Positions 34,021 through 43,119 of a stretch of 64,000 nucleotides of DNA are shown here, piece by piece. How positions within the stretch are numbered: position 1 is the stretch's first letter; every line of letters begins with the position of its first letter. Below the pieces are notes generated by a model. The model saw only the letters and a program-made list of their open reading frames with translations, had not been told where the DNA came from and made no database searches. Position numbers and translations under genes: made by a program. The DNA comes from Streptomyces sp. NBC_00490 (lineage in GTDB: Bacteria > Actinomycetota > Actinomycetes > Streptomycetales > Streptomycetaceae): the NCBI RefSeq assembly GCF_036013645.1, contig NZ_CP107869.1:9548001-9612000 (forward strand), read 5' to 3'.

Positions 34021-35916
34021 TCAGTGCCCGAACCCTCCGACCCTGACGTACGAGAAGCCCTCGCCCGTGCGTGGCGCGCGGGTCCAGGAGCAGGTCGTGA
34101 AGGTGTGAAGACTGCCTTGGGTCAGCGCGAATCGGGGCAGTGAGAGCCCGAGTTCGGTGTGCAGGGCTTCCAGCGCCCGCAGTTCGCAGTCCAGCTCGGT
34201 GTCGTCCGGGCGGAACAGCCGTGCGGGATCCAGTGCGTCGGGTATCGCCCCGGAGCGCTCGATCTCCGTGCCCCGCACGGTGAACGCGTAGAGCTCCTCG
34301 CCCTGTTCGGCCACCGACAGATGAAACGCCGCTGAGCGTTCACCCGGGGACGAGATCCTCGGGTCGCGCCACACCACCACGGCGCGACCGGCCGAGGAGG
34401 CCCTTCGGGCGGGGGACAGGAACAGCCTGGTCAGATGGTGGTGGGAGTGGCCGTCGAAGGCGAAGGCCCACGCTTCGGCGGTGCGGCCGGCGGCGACCAC
34501 GGGCCGGTCCTCCCAGAGTTCCACCCCTTCCCGCTCATGGGGCTTGCGTGCCTGCCACGCCGCCCTGCGCGGATCCGTGGGCCCGCTCAGTTCGGCGCCT
34601 TCCTCACCGATCAGGGCGGGCAGGCCGGCAGGGTCCATCCCCTCGACCCAGACACAGCGGTATCCGTCCGACGACTGCCGGTTCGCCGTGGTCTCCGTCA
34701 GCCACCCGAGACCCGGCGGGTCGAGGTCGGGCACCGGTTCCGGAACAGGTCCCGTCTGCCCGGAGCGCGGTGTCGCGAGGATTTCCCGCCCACGCTCCGG
34801 TGTGACCAGCGGGCCGAGGACCGGATCGGCGAGCAGGCCGATCGGGGAGAGCAGCGCGGGCCCGGGTGTCTCCCACCGCGGAAGCGCGTCCCGCAGCATC
34901 CGCCACGCGGCGTCGGTCGCTCCCCAGCGAGCCGCCTCCCGGGCCTCGGCGACGGCCTGCCCCCAGGGACCGGGAGGCGCGTACTGATGGGTGCCGTCCC
35001 GCAGCGCGCCCAGTACGGCCTGGGCGGTCTGGCGGGCCGCTCCGCGCGCGGCCATCATCCCGAGCCAGTGGTCGTCCCCGCCCAGCCGCCATTCGCCGCG
35101 TGCCGGCGTCAGGGCCTCCACAGGCAGAATCTCGGCCAGGTAACGCGGGTCGTCGACCAGGTTGCCGTAATCCCGGGGGCTGCGCGGAGCCAGCAGATGC
35201 CGGAGCTGGTTCAGCAGGACGGCGCTGCCCGGCCGTCCGAAGGACCGCGCCTCCTCCAGCAGGGACAGTGCCATCTCGTACCGTCCTTGCAGGGCCAGCA
35301 GGGCAGCGTCCTTCACGTGGGCGTCCTGGACGCGCGTGGTCGCGTTCACGAAGTCGGATCTGTGGGCCCGGTCCCCGTGGAAGCCGCGGTACATGGCCTC
35401 CATGTACGCGCGGAACGACGGGTAGCGGTCCGGCAGTTCACCACCCCAGCCCTTGTAGACGTAGAGCGCCCACTCGCCGTCCTGGTCGGTGTCGCCCGGG
35501 TCGAGCAGCGCGTGCGACATGTCGGAGTCCGTCTCCAGCCGGAGCGCCCGCCGCCACATCCCGGCCAGCAGGACGTCCTCCTCGCGCGGGTTGTCGCCCA
35601 GGCTCTCCTCGTACAGCGGGGTCATGTCGTACAGGTCGCGGAACCAGTCGATGTCCGCGGCGCCGCCGAGCTGATAGATCCCGGCCGCCTGTTCGACGTG
35701 CCACCCGTCGCTCACGGCCAGGAACTCCCGGTACGAAGTCGGCAGTCGCCGCCCCAGCCGCTCCTCGGCCGCGGCGATCACCGCCTCGTCCGCCCCGGGC
35801 CGGCCCAGGCCGGCGGTCTGCCCGTCGTCCTCTTCCTCGTCCAGGTCGTCGCGCGGGACCCACTCCTCCTGCCAACGTCCCAGGAAATCGTGCCAGTTGA
35901 AAGCCTCACCACTCAT
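34021..35916 (-). CDS. SMI1/KNR4 family protein
   Basis: A 631-residue soluble protein. Residues about 45-170 form an SMI1/KNR4 domain (IAAAEERLGRRLPTSYREFL, VSDGWHVEQAAGIYQLGGA, WALYVYKGWGG). The remainder is rich in Leu/Ala repeats with a helical region (AALLALQGRYEMALSLLEEA) and a beta-rich C-terminal third. SMI1 domains occur as immunity proteins against contact-dependent toxins and as generic partners in other proteins. No toxin gene is adjacent. No operon partner is evident. Confidence 0.8.
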   Translation of the reverse strand: MSGEAFNWHDFLGRWQEEWVPRDDLDEEEDDGQTAGLGRPGADEAVIAAAEERLGRRLPTSYREFLAVSDGWHVEQAAGIYQLGGAADIDWFRDLYDMTPLYEESLGDNPREEDVLLAGMWRRALRLETDSDMSHALLDPGDTDQDGEWALYVYKGWGGELPDRYPSFRAYMEAMYRGFHGDRAHRSDFVNATTRVQDAHVKDAALLALQGRYEMALSLLEEARSFGRPGSAVLLNQLRHLLAPRSPRDYGNLVDDPRYLAEILPVEALTPARGEWRLGGDDHWLGMMAARGAARQTAQAVLGALRDGTHQYAPPGPWGQAVAEAREAARWGATDAAWRMLRDALPRWETPGPALLSPIGLLADPVLGPLVTPERGREILATPRSGQTGPVPEPVPDLDPPGLGWLTETTANRQSSDGYRCVWVEGMDPAGLPALIGEEGAELSGPTDPRRAAWQARKPHEREGVELWEDRPVVAAGRTAEAWAFAFDGHSHHHLTRLFLSPARRASSAGRAVVVWRDPRISSPGERSAAFHLSVAEQGEELYAFTVRGTEIERSGAIPDALDPARLFRPDDTELDCELRALEALHTELGLSLPRFALTQGSLHTFTTCSWTRAPRTGEGFSYVRVGGFGH

Positions 35917-35979
35917 GTCCGGATGGTGTCATCCGGCACTGACAACGCCCGGTGCCGCCTCCGGGCGCCTGCGCGGGGG

Positions 35980-37311
35980 TCACCACCCGGTGCGCAGCAG
36001 ATGGTTGAGGAGCAGGGCGAGCAGCGCCTGGGCGGCGAGCCAGGCACGGGGGTGGGGGAGGAACGCGCACGCCGGGTACAGCCACAGGGCGAAGGGCAGC
36101 CAGATGCGTTCCGTCTCCGCCTTGCTCATGCCGGACAGGTCGGCGACCAGCAGGGCGGTAAGCGCGGCGGCCACGAGAACGCCGAGGCGGACGTCGGCGC
36201 GGCTGCCGGTGCGATGCCGCAACAGGAGCGCGCCCGTCCGCCGCAGGCCCGCCGCCGTGGCCAGGCCGGTGATCAGCACCGCGCACGCCAGGTTGGCCCA
36301 CACCCAGTAGCCGTAAGGGCGGATGCCGCCCGCGCCCTGGTAGTAGCGCGTGACCAGCAGGTGGTACGCCTCCCACCAGTCGAACCCGGCGAGCGTGAAC
36401 GCCGCCGGCACCACGGCCGCTCCGGCGAGCAGCGGCACCAACACGGCCGGGCGCTCCCGCAGTTCCCGTCTGCCGAGCACAAGCACCGCGGCCCCGATCA
36501 GCGCGACCAGCGTCAGGCCGTAGGACAGATAGCAGGTCAGGCCGAACAGCAGCCCCGAACCCCCCGCCCACCCCAGGGACCGCCGGGTGATCGCCAGGGC
36601 CAGCAGCGCCACCGCCCAGGCGGCCACCGCCGCGAAGTACGCGTCGGCCGAGGTGCCCATCCACACGGCGGCCGGCGCCAGGACCAGGAACGGTGCTGCG
36701 TGCCGCGCCCGCCGTTCGTCGGCCAGCGCGCGGATCGTGACCAGTACGGCCACGCAGGCGGCCGCCCCGACCGTGATGCACCACGCCCCGGCCCAGCCGC
36801 CGCCCCGCAGCCCGATCCGGTCCAGCAGGACGAAGGTGAGCGTCGCGCCGGGCGGATGGCCGGCGACGTGGGCGGGCCAGTGGTCGGGGGAGCCGAGCAG
36901 GATGTGGTGGGTGAAGTCCCGCAGGGCGGCGGGGATGTCGTGGAAGCGGTCGATGACCTGGAGGTACTCGTAGCGCGTGGTGAGCCTGCGCGCGACGCCC
37001 CGGTGCCAGCCGTCGATCAGGGCGAGGGACCAGATCCACGCCATGGCCGTGGCCCAGGCCAGCGTGAGCAGGGCACGGAAGGGGAGCCGGGCCGCGAGGG
37101 CGGGGCCGTACACCACGGTGGCGGTCGCCACGAGGACGGCGGCCGGGGTGCCGGGGCCCAGGTGGGGGTCCCAGAACGCCAGGAGCGGGGGCCAGTCGAC
37201 GAACAGGGTGTGGTGCGTGTGCTGGATGTGCCGGCCGATGAGCACGGCGGCGGTCACCAGCGCCGCGGCGGCCCCGGCGGCGTACAGGTCACGGCGAAGG
37301 GAGCGGGTCAC
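35980..37311 (-). CDS. Polytopic membrane protein, GT-C-like
   Basis: A 443-residue protein with about ten membrane helices. The first extracellular loop carries FVDWPPLLAFWDPHLG, and later HPPGATLTFVLLDRIGL and WGSEY-like loops give the overall look of GT-C type mannosyltransferases that use polyprenyl-phosphate sugars, though I see no certain catalytic Asp pair. The start is GTG 37311 (VTRSLRRDL). It is divergent from the cytochrome b/Moco oxidoreductase gene with a 114-base gap. The neighbours (GT2, TIGR04282, methyltransferase, epimerase) support a role in building a surface glycan; this is inference. Confidence 0.7.
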   Translation of the reverse strand: MTRSLRRDLYAAGAAAALVTAAVLIGRHIQHTHHTLFVDWPPLLAFWDPHLGPGTPAAVLVATATVVYGPALAARLPFRALLTLAWATAMAWIWSLALIDGWHRGVARRLTTRYEYLQVIDRFHDIPAALRDFTHHILLGSPDHWPAHVAGHPPGATLTFVLLDRIGLRGGGWAGAWCITVGAAACVAVLVTIRALADERRARHAAPFLVLAPAAVWMGTSADAYFAAVAAWAVALLALAITRRSLGWAGGSGLLFGLTCYLSYGLTLVALIGAAVLVLGRRELRERPAVLVPLLAGAAVVPAAFTLAGFDWWEAYHLLVTRYYQGAGGIRPYGYWVWANLACAVLITGLATAAGLRRTGALLLRHRTGSRADVRLGVLVAAALTALLVADLSGMSKAETERIWLPFALWLYPACAFLPHPRAWLAAQALLALLLNHLLRTGW

Positions 37312-37425
37312 GCAAAGAACGCTAGGCGGGCCGGTCGGCCGTTTGCCGTCTCCCGGGCCGGACGTCAGCGTTTCGTCATGGGTTGCGCACCCTTTCCTGG
37401 GGTGCTCCGGGCCTACGGTCGGGCC

Positions 37426-38688
37426 ATGCGCGACCCCGACATCCCACGCCTTTCCCTGCGAGCGGACCCACGGCTGCCGTCCTCGCCCGGTTTCTGGCGC
37501 AGTGCGCTGCGCGGCCCCTGGTTCACCTCGGTGCTGGGTCTGGTCCTGCTCGTCGGCATCACGGTGCTGTTCGTGACGGGACTGGTCTCCTACGCCGCCT
37601 ACAACCCGGACCTGTCCCCGGTGAACGACAAGACCCCGGACAAGGGGGTCCTCGGCTTCTACCTCTTCTCCTGGCCGACCGGCCCGCACTGGCTGTACCG
37701 GCTCAACCAGGGCGTCCATGTCACCCTCGGCGTCACCCTGATCCCCGTACTGCTGGCCAAGCTGTGGTCGGTGGTGCCCAGGCTGTTCACCCTGCCGCCC
37801 GCCCGATCCCTCACCCACGCCCTGGAACGGATCTCGCTGCTGCTCCTGGTCGGGGGAGGACTGTTCGAGTTCGTGACGGGCGTGCTCAACGTCCAGCTCG
37901 ACTACATCTTTCCCGGCTCCTTCTACCGGCTGCACTTCTACGGCGCCTGGGTGTTCTTCGCCGCGTTCACCGCGCACGCGGTGCTGAAGCTGCCGATGGC
38001 GCTGCGGAATCTGCGGCAGCTGCGGGAGGAGCGCGACGACCTGGTTTCCCCGCGCCCCACCGAGCCGACCGTCTCCCGGCGGGGCGCCCTGGGGTTCGTC
38101 GGGGGCGGCTCGCTGCTGCTGTTCGCCACGACGGTGGGGCAGAGCTTCGACGGACCGCTGCGGCGTACCGCCCTGCTCGCACCGCATGGCGCCGGTGACC
38201 CCGGCAGCGGCCCGAACGGCTTCCAGATCAACAAGACCGCCGCCTACGCCGGGGTCACCCCCGCGCAGACGGGCGAGGACGCGTGGCGGCTCGTCGTCAC
38301 CGGGCGCACGGGCACCGTCCGCCTCAGCCGGGCAGAGCTTGCCGAACTGCCGCTGCACAGCGCCGCGTTGCCCATCGCCTGCGTGGAGGGCTGGTCGACC
38401 TCGGACCAGTGGTGGCGCGGAGTGCGGCTGCGCGACCTGGCGGCGCTCGTCGGTTACGAGGACGACCCGCCGGACGTCTTCGTCGAATCCCTCCAGCAGC
38501 GCGGATCGTTCCGCAAGGCGGCCCTGCGCGCCAACCAGGTGGCCGACCCGCGGTCCCTGCTCGCCCTGTACGTCAACGGCGAGGAGCTGTCCCCCGACCA
38601 CGGCCACCCGGCCCGGATCATCGTGCCCGCCGCGCCCGGTGTCCTGAACACCAAGTGGGTGGCCCGGCTGACGTTCGGAGACCTGTGA
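37426..38688 (+). CDS. Cytochrome b-like/molybdopterin oxidoreductase fusion
   Basis: A 420-residue protein in two parts. Residues 30-200 have four membrane helices with His98, His170 and His184 placed as possible haem ligands of a cytochrome b. A fifth hydrophobic stretch after SRRGALGF leads to an extracellular sulfite-oxidase-type Moco domain (about residues 260-420) with the Mo-binding Cys319 in LPIACVEGWSTSDQWWRGV. This resembles an MsrP/MsrQ-type pair joined in one chain. A likely role is electron transfer from the membrane to an outside substrate such as an oxidised sulfur compound. Start ATG 37426 has no clear ribosome site; an in-frame ATG lies at 37378. Confidence 0.82.
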   Translation: MRDPDIPRLSLRADPRLPSSPGFWRSALRGPWFTSVLGLVLLVGITVLFVTGLVSYAAYNPDLSPVNDKTPDKGVLGFYLFSWPTGPHWLYRLNQGVHVTLGVTLIPVLLAKLWSVVPRLFTLPPARSLTHALERISLLLLVGGGLFEFVTGVLNVQLDYIFPGSFYRLHFYGAWVFFAAFTAHAVLKLPMALRNLRQLREERDDLVSPRPTEPTVSRRGALGFVGGGSLLLFATTVGQSFDGPLRRTALLAPHGAGDPGSGPNGFQINKTAAYAGVTPAQTGEDAWRLVVTGRTGTVRLSRAELAELPLHSAALPIACVEGWSTSDQWWRGVRLRDLAALVGYEDDPPDVFVESLQQRGSFRKAALRANQVADPRSLLALYVNGEELSPDHGHPARIIVPAAPGVLNTKWVARLTFGDL

Positions 38689-39149
38689 TGCGCCGACCGC
38701 GGATTCCTGTCGGAAGTCCCTTTCAACTCCTGCTGCTCGTTTGCTCGTTCGCACTCGCCGCCTATGCGGGTGTGCGGCTCCTCGACGGCGACTGGTTCGG
38801 TGTGGCGCTGTGGTTGGTGGGGGCGGCCCTGCTGCACGACCTGGTGCTGCTTCCGGTGTACGCGGTGCTCGACCGGGCGCTGGTCCGCGGGCTCGGTGCG
38901 GCCGGCCGCCGCGCGTGGGTGATGTACGTGCGGGTGCCGGCCGCGCTGTCCGCGCTGCTTCTGCTGGTGTGGTTCCCGCTGATCAGCGGGATGGTGGACC
39001 GGCGTTACCGATCCGCCACCGGCCTGTCGCCGGACGGCTTCGCGGCGCGCTGGCTGCTGATCACCGCCATGCTGTTCGCCGGGTCGGCGCTGTTGCTGGC
39101 GCTACGGTTGCGCAGCGCCGCGAAGCACCGTCCGCCCGCGGTCCACTGA
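38688..39149 (+). CDS. Small membrane protein coupled to the Moco oxidoreductase
   Basis: A 153-residue protein with four hydrophobic segments (FQLLLLVCSFALAAYAGV, VALWLVGAALLHDLVLLPV, VPAALSALLLLVWFPLISGM, WLLITAMLFAGSALLLALR). Its ATG at 38688 overlaps the preceding stop (TGATG), so the two are translationally coupled and probably form a complex. No recognised domain. Its last 145 bases overlap the opposing methyltransferase gene. Confidence 0.8.
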   Translation: MRRPRIPVGSPFQLLLLVCSFALAAYAGVRLLDGDWFGVALWLVGAALLHDLVLLPVYAVLDRALVRGLGAAGRRAWVMYVRVPAALSALLLLVWFPLISGMVDRRYRSATGLSPDGFAARWLLITAMLFAGSALLLALRLRSAAKHRPPAVH

Positions 39150-39760
39150 CCGGCACGCCGCCAGCCCTGCGCGTGCGCGAGCAGGGCCCGCGTGCCGAGC
39201 CGGGCCCAGGGGAAGGGGAGGTCGGCCTCACCGCTGTCGATGAGGCCGACGACCGCCACCTGTACGCGCTCGTCGACCTCCACCGGTGCGGTCTCCGCGA
39301 TCAGCAGGCCGCCGGGCCTGAGAAGGGCGGCCACCCGGTCCAGCAGGGCGCGTGGGTCACCGCCGATACCGACGTTGCCGTCCATGAGCAGGACGGTGTC
39401 CCAACGGCCCTCGCCGGGCAGCGGCTCGAAGACCGAGCGCCGCAGTGCCTGACCTCCGAGGCGCACGGTGTGCTCGACCGCGGCCTGGCTGACGTCGATG
39501 CCGAGGACGGCCCGGCCCCGGCCGGCGAGTTCCGCCACCAGCCGTCCGGGGCCGCAGCCCACGTCCAGCACGTTGCCCTCGCACCGGTCGAGCACGTCCC
39601 GGTCCACCTCGTCGGCGCGTGCGCACCAGCGTTCCACCTCCAGCGGCAGCAGCCAGCCGTCGTCGCGGCGCAGGAACAGCGGGCCGCGCCCGGTGCGCAG
39701 AGCCGCGGCGTAGGGATCGGCACTCGCCCAGGCGCGAGCCGTGACGGGCGGGCTGCTCAT
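39005..39760 (-). CDS. SAM-dependent methyltransferase
   Basis: A 251-residue class I methyltransferase with motif I NVLDVGCGPGRLVAELA, acidic loop GIDVSQAAVEHT and LLRPGGLLIAETA. It is the last gene of the GT2-TIGR04282-methyltransferase operon, starting with ATG overlapping the preceding stop (ATGA). Family members normally end near GRCFAALR; here the frame runs on for about 29 residues of unrelated sequence into the opposite membrane-protein gene, so the ancestral stop may have been lost. The substrate is unknown, perhaps a sugar or lipid intermediate. Confidence 0.82.
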   Translation of the reverse strand: MSSPPVTARAWASADPYAAALRTGRGPLFLRRDDGWLLPLEVERWCARADEVDRDVLDRCEGNVLDVGCGPGRLVAELAGRGRAVLGIDVSQAAVEHTVRLGGQALRRSVFEPLPGEGRWDTVLLMDGNVGIGGDPRALLDRVAALLRPGGLLIAETAPVEVDERVQVAVVGLIDSGEADLPFPWARLGTRALLAHAQGWRRAGQWTAGGRCFAALRNRSASNSADPANSMAVISSQRAAKPSGDRPVADR

Positions 39761-40425
39761 CGGCGGGTGCCCGAACGCGCGGCGGACCCGGTGCCTGACG
39801 GTGACGCGGGCTCCGCAGCGGTCGGTGCGCACCGGGCCAGCCGCGCCGCGAACCGTCCGTGCGGGGCGAGCGCGGCGACCGCCTCGGCGTCGGCGGCGGT
39901 GTCCACGTCCCGCAGCCGGGGCAGGTCCCGTACCCGCAGTCCGGCCGCGACGAGCCGCTCGCGCTGCACCGCCCCGGTCACCGGGGTCGACATGGGTACG
40001 CCCCGCAGCAAGGCGGGGTCGGGCTCGGCCAGTCCCAGTGCCCAGAAGCCGCCGTCCTCGGCCGGACCGAACAGGGCGTCGCAGTCGGCGAAGTCCGCGG
40101 CGAGCAGCGCGGGGGTCACCTGAGGCGTGTCCATGCCGATGAGCAGGGTCGGCCCCGCACAGTGCGCGAAGGCGTCCGCGAGCCGCTGGTCCAGAGTGCC
40201 CGCGCACTGCCGTACGACGTCGAAGCCGGGCGGCAGCCAGGGGCCGGGCCTGCCGTCGAGGACGAGAAGGCGGCGGGAAGCGGGCGTGGCCGCCACGGCG
40301 TGCAGGGTGTCCGCGAGAGACGCCTCGGCCAGGGCCGCCGCCTGGCGCGGCGTGAACGGCGGGGTCAGCCGGGTCTTCACCCGCCCCGGCAGGGGTTCCT
40401 TGGCGATGACGAGGAGTGTGGTCAC
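39757..40425 (-). CDS. TIGR04282 (DUF2064) glycosyltransferase-like protein
   Basis: A 222-residue protein starting VTTLLVIAKEPLPGRVKTRL, the hallmark of the DUF2064/TIGR04282 family, which has a nucleotide-sugar-transferase fold. Further motifs: LLIGMDTPQVTPALLAADFA and LFGPAEDGGFWALGL. Start GTG 40425 overlaps the upstream GT2 stop (GTGA) and its own stop overlaps the methyltransferase start, so three genes are tightly coupled. Some relatives sit in arsenosugar gene sets, but nothing arsenic-related is seen here. Confidence 0.88.
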   Translation of the reverse strand: MTTLLVIAKEPLPGRVKTRLTPPFTPRQAAALAEASLADTLHAVAATPASRRLLVLDGRPGPWLPPGFDVVRQCAGTLDQRLADAFAHCAGPTLLIGMDTPQVTPALLAADFADCDALFGPAEDGGFWALGLAEPDPALLRGVPMSTPVTGAVQRERLVAAGLRVRDLPRLRDVDTAADAEAVAALAPHGRFAARLARCAPTAAEPASPSGTGSAARSGTRR

Positions 40426-41102
40426 CGTGCGGTCCTTCCGTCGGCCAGCACCCGGCTCATGTCCCGGACGGCCTGCCAGGTGCCGCGCCAGGTGCCCGTC
40501 ACCTTCGAGGCCCCGGTGCGCGGCAGGTAGGGCACGTCGTGTTCGGTGATCCGCCAGCCGGCGTCGGCTGCGCGGACGACCATCTGGAGGGGGTAGCCGC
40601 TGCGCCGGTCGGTGAGATCGAGGTCGAGCAGCGGCTTCCGGCGGGCGGCGCGCAGGGGGCCGAGGTCGTGCAGGCGCAGCCCGGTGCGGCGGCGCAGCAT
40701 GCGGGCGAGCGCGAGGTTGCCGGCGCGGGCGTGCGGGGGCCACGCGCCCCGGCCCTGCGGACGGCGTCGGCCGAGGACCAGGTCGGCCTCGCCGCTGAGG
40801 ATCTCCTCGACGAAGGGCACGAGGAGGGAGGGGTCCAGGGAGGCGTCGCAGTCGCAGAAGCACACCACGTCGGCGGTGGCGGCGAGCAGCCCGGCGTGGC
40901 AGGCGGCGCCGAAGCCCCGGCGCGGCTCGTGCACGACGGTCGCGCCGAGGGCGTCGGCGATGCGGGCGGAGCCGTCGGTGGAACCGTTGTCGACGACGAG
41001 GGCGCGCCAGCCCGGCGGGATCCGTTCGAGCACCCAGGGCAGGGCCTTGGCCTCGTTCAGACAGGGCAGCACCACGTCGACGTCGGAAGGTGTCGTTGTC
41101 AC
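40422..41102 (-). CDS. GT2 family glycosyltransferase
   Basis: A 226-residue transferase with the GT-A fold motifs VDVVLPCLNEAKALPWVLER, VVDNGSTDGSARIA, and the metal-binding CDCDASLDPSLLVPFVEEI. It lacks C-terminal membrane helices, unlike DPM-type enzymes with anchors. The likely product is a polyprenyl-phosphate sugar or a glycosylated lipid. First gene of the GT2/TIGR04282/methyltransferase operon, divergent from a two-component system. Start GTG 41102. Confidence 0.9.
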   Translation of the reverse strand: MTTTPSDVDVVLPCLNEAKALPWVLERIPPGWRALVVDNGSTDGSARIADALGATVVHEPRRGFGAACHAGLLAATADVVCFCDCDASLDPSLLVPFVEEILSGEADLVLGRRRPQGRGAWPPHARAGNLALARMLRRRTGLRLHDLGPLRAARRKPLLDLDLTDRRSGYPLQMVVRAADAGWRITEHDVPYLPRTGASKVTGTWRGTWQAVRDMSRVLADGRTAR

Positions 41103-41225
41103 CGTTTCACCCTACGAACGAGGATCGGGCATAACGGACACCTGCTCCTTACGAAACGCGGACATCGAAGGCCGCGGAGGCACCCGGGCACGTCAACGGG
41201 GGCGGCGTGGTGCCAGGCTGGGGGC

Positions 41226-41975
41226 ATGCAGCAGCCCTACCAGCAAGAAGAGAGCGCGAGCGGTCCCACCCGGATCCTCGTGGTCGACGACGACCCCACC
41301 GTCGCCGAGGTCGTCGCCGGATACCTCGACCGCGCCGGCTATGCCGTCGACCGCGCCGACGACGGTCCGACGGCCCTCGACCGTGCCGCCGCGCACTGGC
41401 CCGACCTGGTCGTGCTCGATCTCATGCTGCCCGGCATGGACGGCCTGGAGGTCTGCCGCCGGATGCGCGGCCAAGGACCGGTCCCGGTCATCATGCTCAC
41501 CGCCCGCGGCGACGAGGACGACCGCATCCTGGGCCTGGAAGTGGGCGCCGACGACTACGTCACCAAGCCGTTCAGCCCCCGCGAACTGGTGCTGCGCGTG
41601 GAGTCGGTACTGCGTCGCAGCAGGCCCGCCACCGGCGGCGCACGGCTGGGCGCGGCGGGCCTGACCGTCGACCCCGCGGCCCGCCGGGCGGCCAAGAACG
41701 ACACCGAACTCGCCCTCACCCTGCGCGAGTTCGACCTGCTCTCCTACTTCCTGCGGCATCCGGGACGGGCGTTCAGCCGCGAGGACCTGATGCGGGAGGT
41801 GTGGGGCTGGGACTTCGGCGATCTGTCGACCGTCACCGTCCACGTCCGCCGCCTGCGCGGCAAGGTCGAGGACGACCCGGCCCGCCCCCGCTTGATCCAG
41901 ACGGTCTGGGGCGTGGGCTACCGCTTCGATCCCACGGGATCCGCGGGATCCACGGATGAGGAGAGCGGATCGTGA
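41226..41975 (+). CDS. OmpR/PhoB-type response regulator
   Basis: A 249-residue regulator with receiver motifs ILVVDDDPTVAEVVAGYL, LVVLDLMLPGMDGL (phosphoacceptor Asp), MLTARG and TKPFSPRELVLRV, then the winged helix with HVRRLRGKVEDDPARPRLIQ and VWGVGYRF. It is divergent from the GT2 operon and overlaps the kinase gene by GTGA. It could control the surrounding glycan genes; no repeat array like that at 22425 is obvious in the 123-base gap. Confidence 0.95.
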   Translation: MQQPYQQEESASGPTRILVVDDDPTVAEVVAGYLDRAGYAVDRADDGPTALDRAAAHWPDLVVLDLMLPGMDGLEVCRRMRGQGPVPVIMLTARGDEDDRILGLEVGADDYVTKPFSPRELVLRVESVLRRSRPATGGARLGAAGLTVDPAARRAAKNDTELALTLREFDLLSYFLRHPGRAFSREDLMREVWGWDFGDLSTVTVHVRRLRGKVEDDPARPRLIQTVWGVGYRFDPTGSAGSTDEESGS

Positions 41976-43084
41976 ACGACACGCTGCTGATAGCCCTGTA
42001 CGCCTTCGCCGGCGCCGCCGCCACCGGGCTGGCCGGAGCGGCCGTACTGCGCGTGGTCCGGCGCCGCTCACTGACCGCGTCCCTGGCCGTGGTGGCGGCC
42101 GTCGGGATCGTCGCGATGCTGGCGGGCACACTCGCCGTGGCGTGGGCGATGTTCCTGTCCCCGCACGACCTGACCGTCGTCACGACGGTCGTCGCGATGG
42201 CGGCCGTGGTCTCGCTGGCCACCGCGCTCCTCCTGGGCCGCTGGGTGGTCGCGCGCAGCCGTGAACTCGCCGTGGCGGCACGCTCCTTCGGCGACGGCGG
42301 GGACTTCGCCGCCCCGGGCGTCCCCGCGACCGCCGAACTGGAACACCTGAGCCGGGAGTTGGCGGCCACCAGCGCCAGACTCGCCGAATCCCGGGAACGG
42401 GAAAGGGCGTTGGAGGCGTCCCGGCGTGAACTCGTCGCCTGGATCTCGCACGATCTGCGCACCCCGCTGGCCGGTCTGCGCGCCATGTCGGAGGCGCTGG
42501 AGGACGGCGTCGCCGCCGACCCCACCCGCTACCTCCGGCAGATGCGCACCGAGGTGGAACGCCTCAACGACATGGTCGGCGACCTCTTCGAACTCTCCCG
42601 CATCCACGCCGGCACGCTGCCGCTGTCCTACGCCCGCATCTCGCTCTACGACCTGATCGGCGACGCGCTGGCAGGGGCCGACCCGCTCGCCCGGGAGTAC
42701 GGGGTGCGGCTGGTGGGCGGGCATGTCGAGATGCTGCCGGTCGAGGTGGACGCCAAGGAGATGAGCCGGGTCCTGGGCAACCTGCTGGTCAACGCCATTC
42801 GCCGGACCCCGGCCGACGGTACGGTCGCCGTCGCCGCCGAGCGCTCGCCCGAGGGAGTGGTGGTGTCGGTGACGGACGGCTGCGGCGGCATCCCCGACGA
42901 GGACCTCTCCCGCGTCTTCGACACCGGCTGGCGCGGCACGCACGCCCGGACACCGCCGGCCGGAGCGGGCCTCGGGCTTGCCATCGTCCGGGGGATCGTC
43001 GAGGCCCACCAGGGGCGGGCCACCGTACGCAACATCCCCGGCGGCTGTCGTTTCGAGGTGGTGCTGCCCGCCGCCGCTTCCTGA
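41972..43084 (+). CDS. Sensor histidine kinase
   Basis: A 370-residue kinase with two N-terminal membrane helices and almost no extracellular loop, so it probably senses in or near the membrane. After a HAMP-like linker come the H-box WISHDLRTPLAGLRAMSEA, N-box NLLVNAIRRTP, G-boxes TDGCGGIPDEDLS and GAGLGLAIVRGIV. Paired with the upstream regulator. A 15-bp terminator stem covers the 3' end. Confidence 0.94.
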   Translation: MNDTLLIALYAFAGAAATGLAGAAVLRVVRRRSLTASLAVVAAVGIVAMLAGTLAVAWAMFLSPHDLTVVTTVVAMAAVVSLATALLLGRWVVARSRELAVAARSFGDGGDFAAPGVPATAELEHLSRELAATSARLAESRERERALEASRRELVAWISHDLRTPLAGLRAMSEALEDGVAADPTRYLRQMRTEVERLNDMVGDLFELSRIHAGTLPLSYARISLYDLIGDALAGADPLAREYGVRLVGGHVEMLPVEVDAKEMSRVLGNLLVNAIRRTPADGTVAVAAERSPEGVVVSVTDGCGGIPDEDLSRVFDTGWRGTHARTPPAGAGLGLAIVRGIVEAHQGRATVRNIPGGCRFEVVLPAAAS

Positions 43085-43100
43085 TGCGGGCAGCACCACC
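43057..43100. terminator. Hairpin over the kinase stop, bidirectional
   Basis: A perfect 15-bp stem (GGTGGTGCTGCCCGC at 43057-43071, complement at 43086-43100) encloses a 14-base loop that contains the kinase stop codon. The opposing epimerase gene ends 20 bases further on, so the hairpin probably terminates both. Confidence 0.75.
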
Positions 43101-43119
43101 GGTCTGTGGCACCGCAGTT

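Noticed and set aside
34435..38688. A very long plus-strand open frame (over 1400 codons) antisense to the SMI1 and membrane-protein genes
   Set aside because: High GC content makes stop codons rare in shadow frames. Only its last 420 codons (from 37426) have a real product; the rest lacks domains and is Arg/Gly/Gln-biased.
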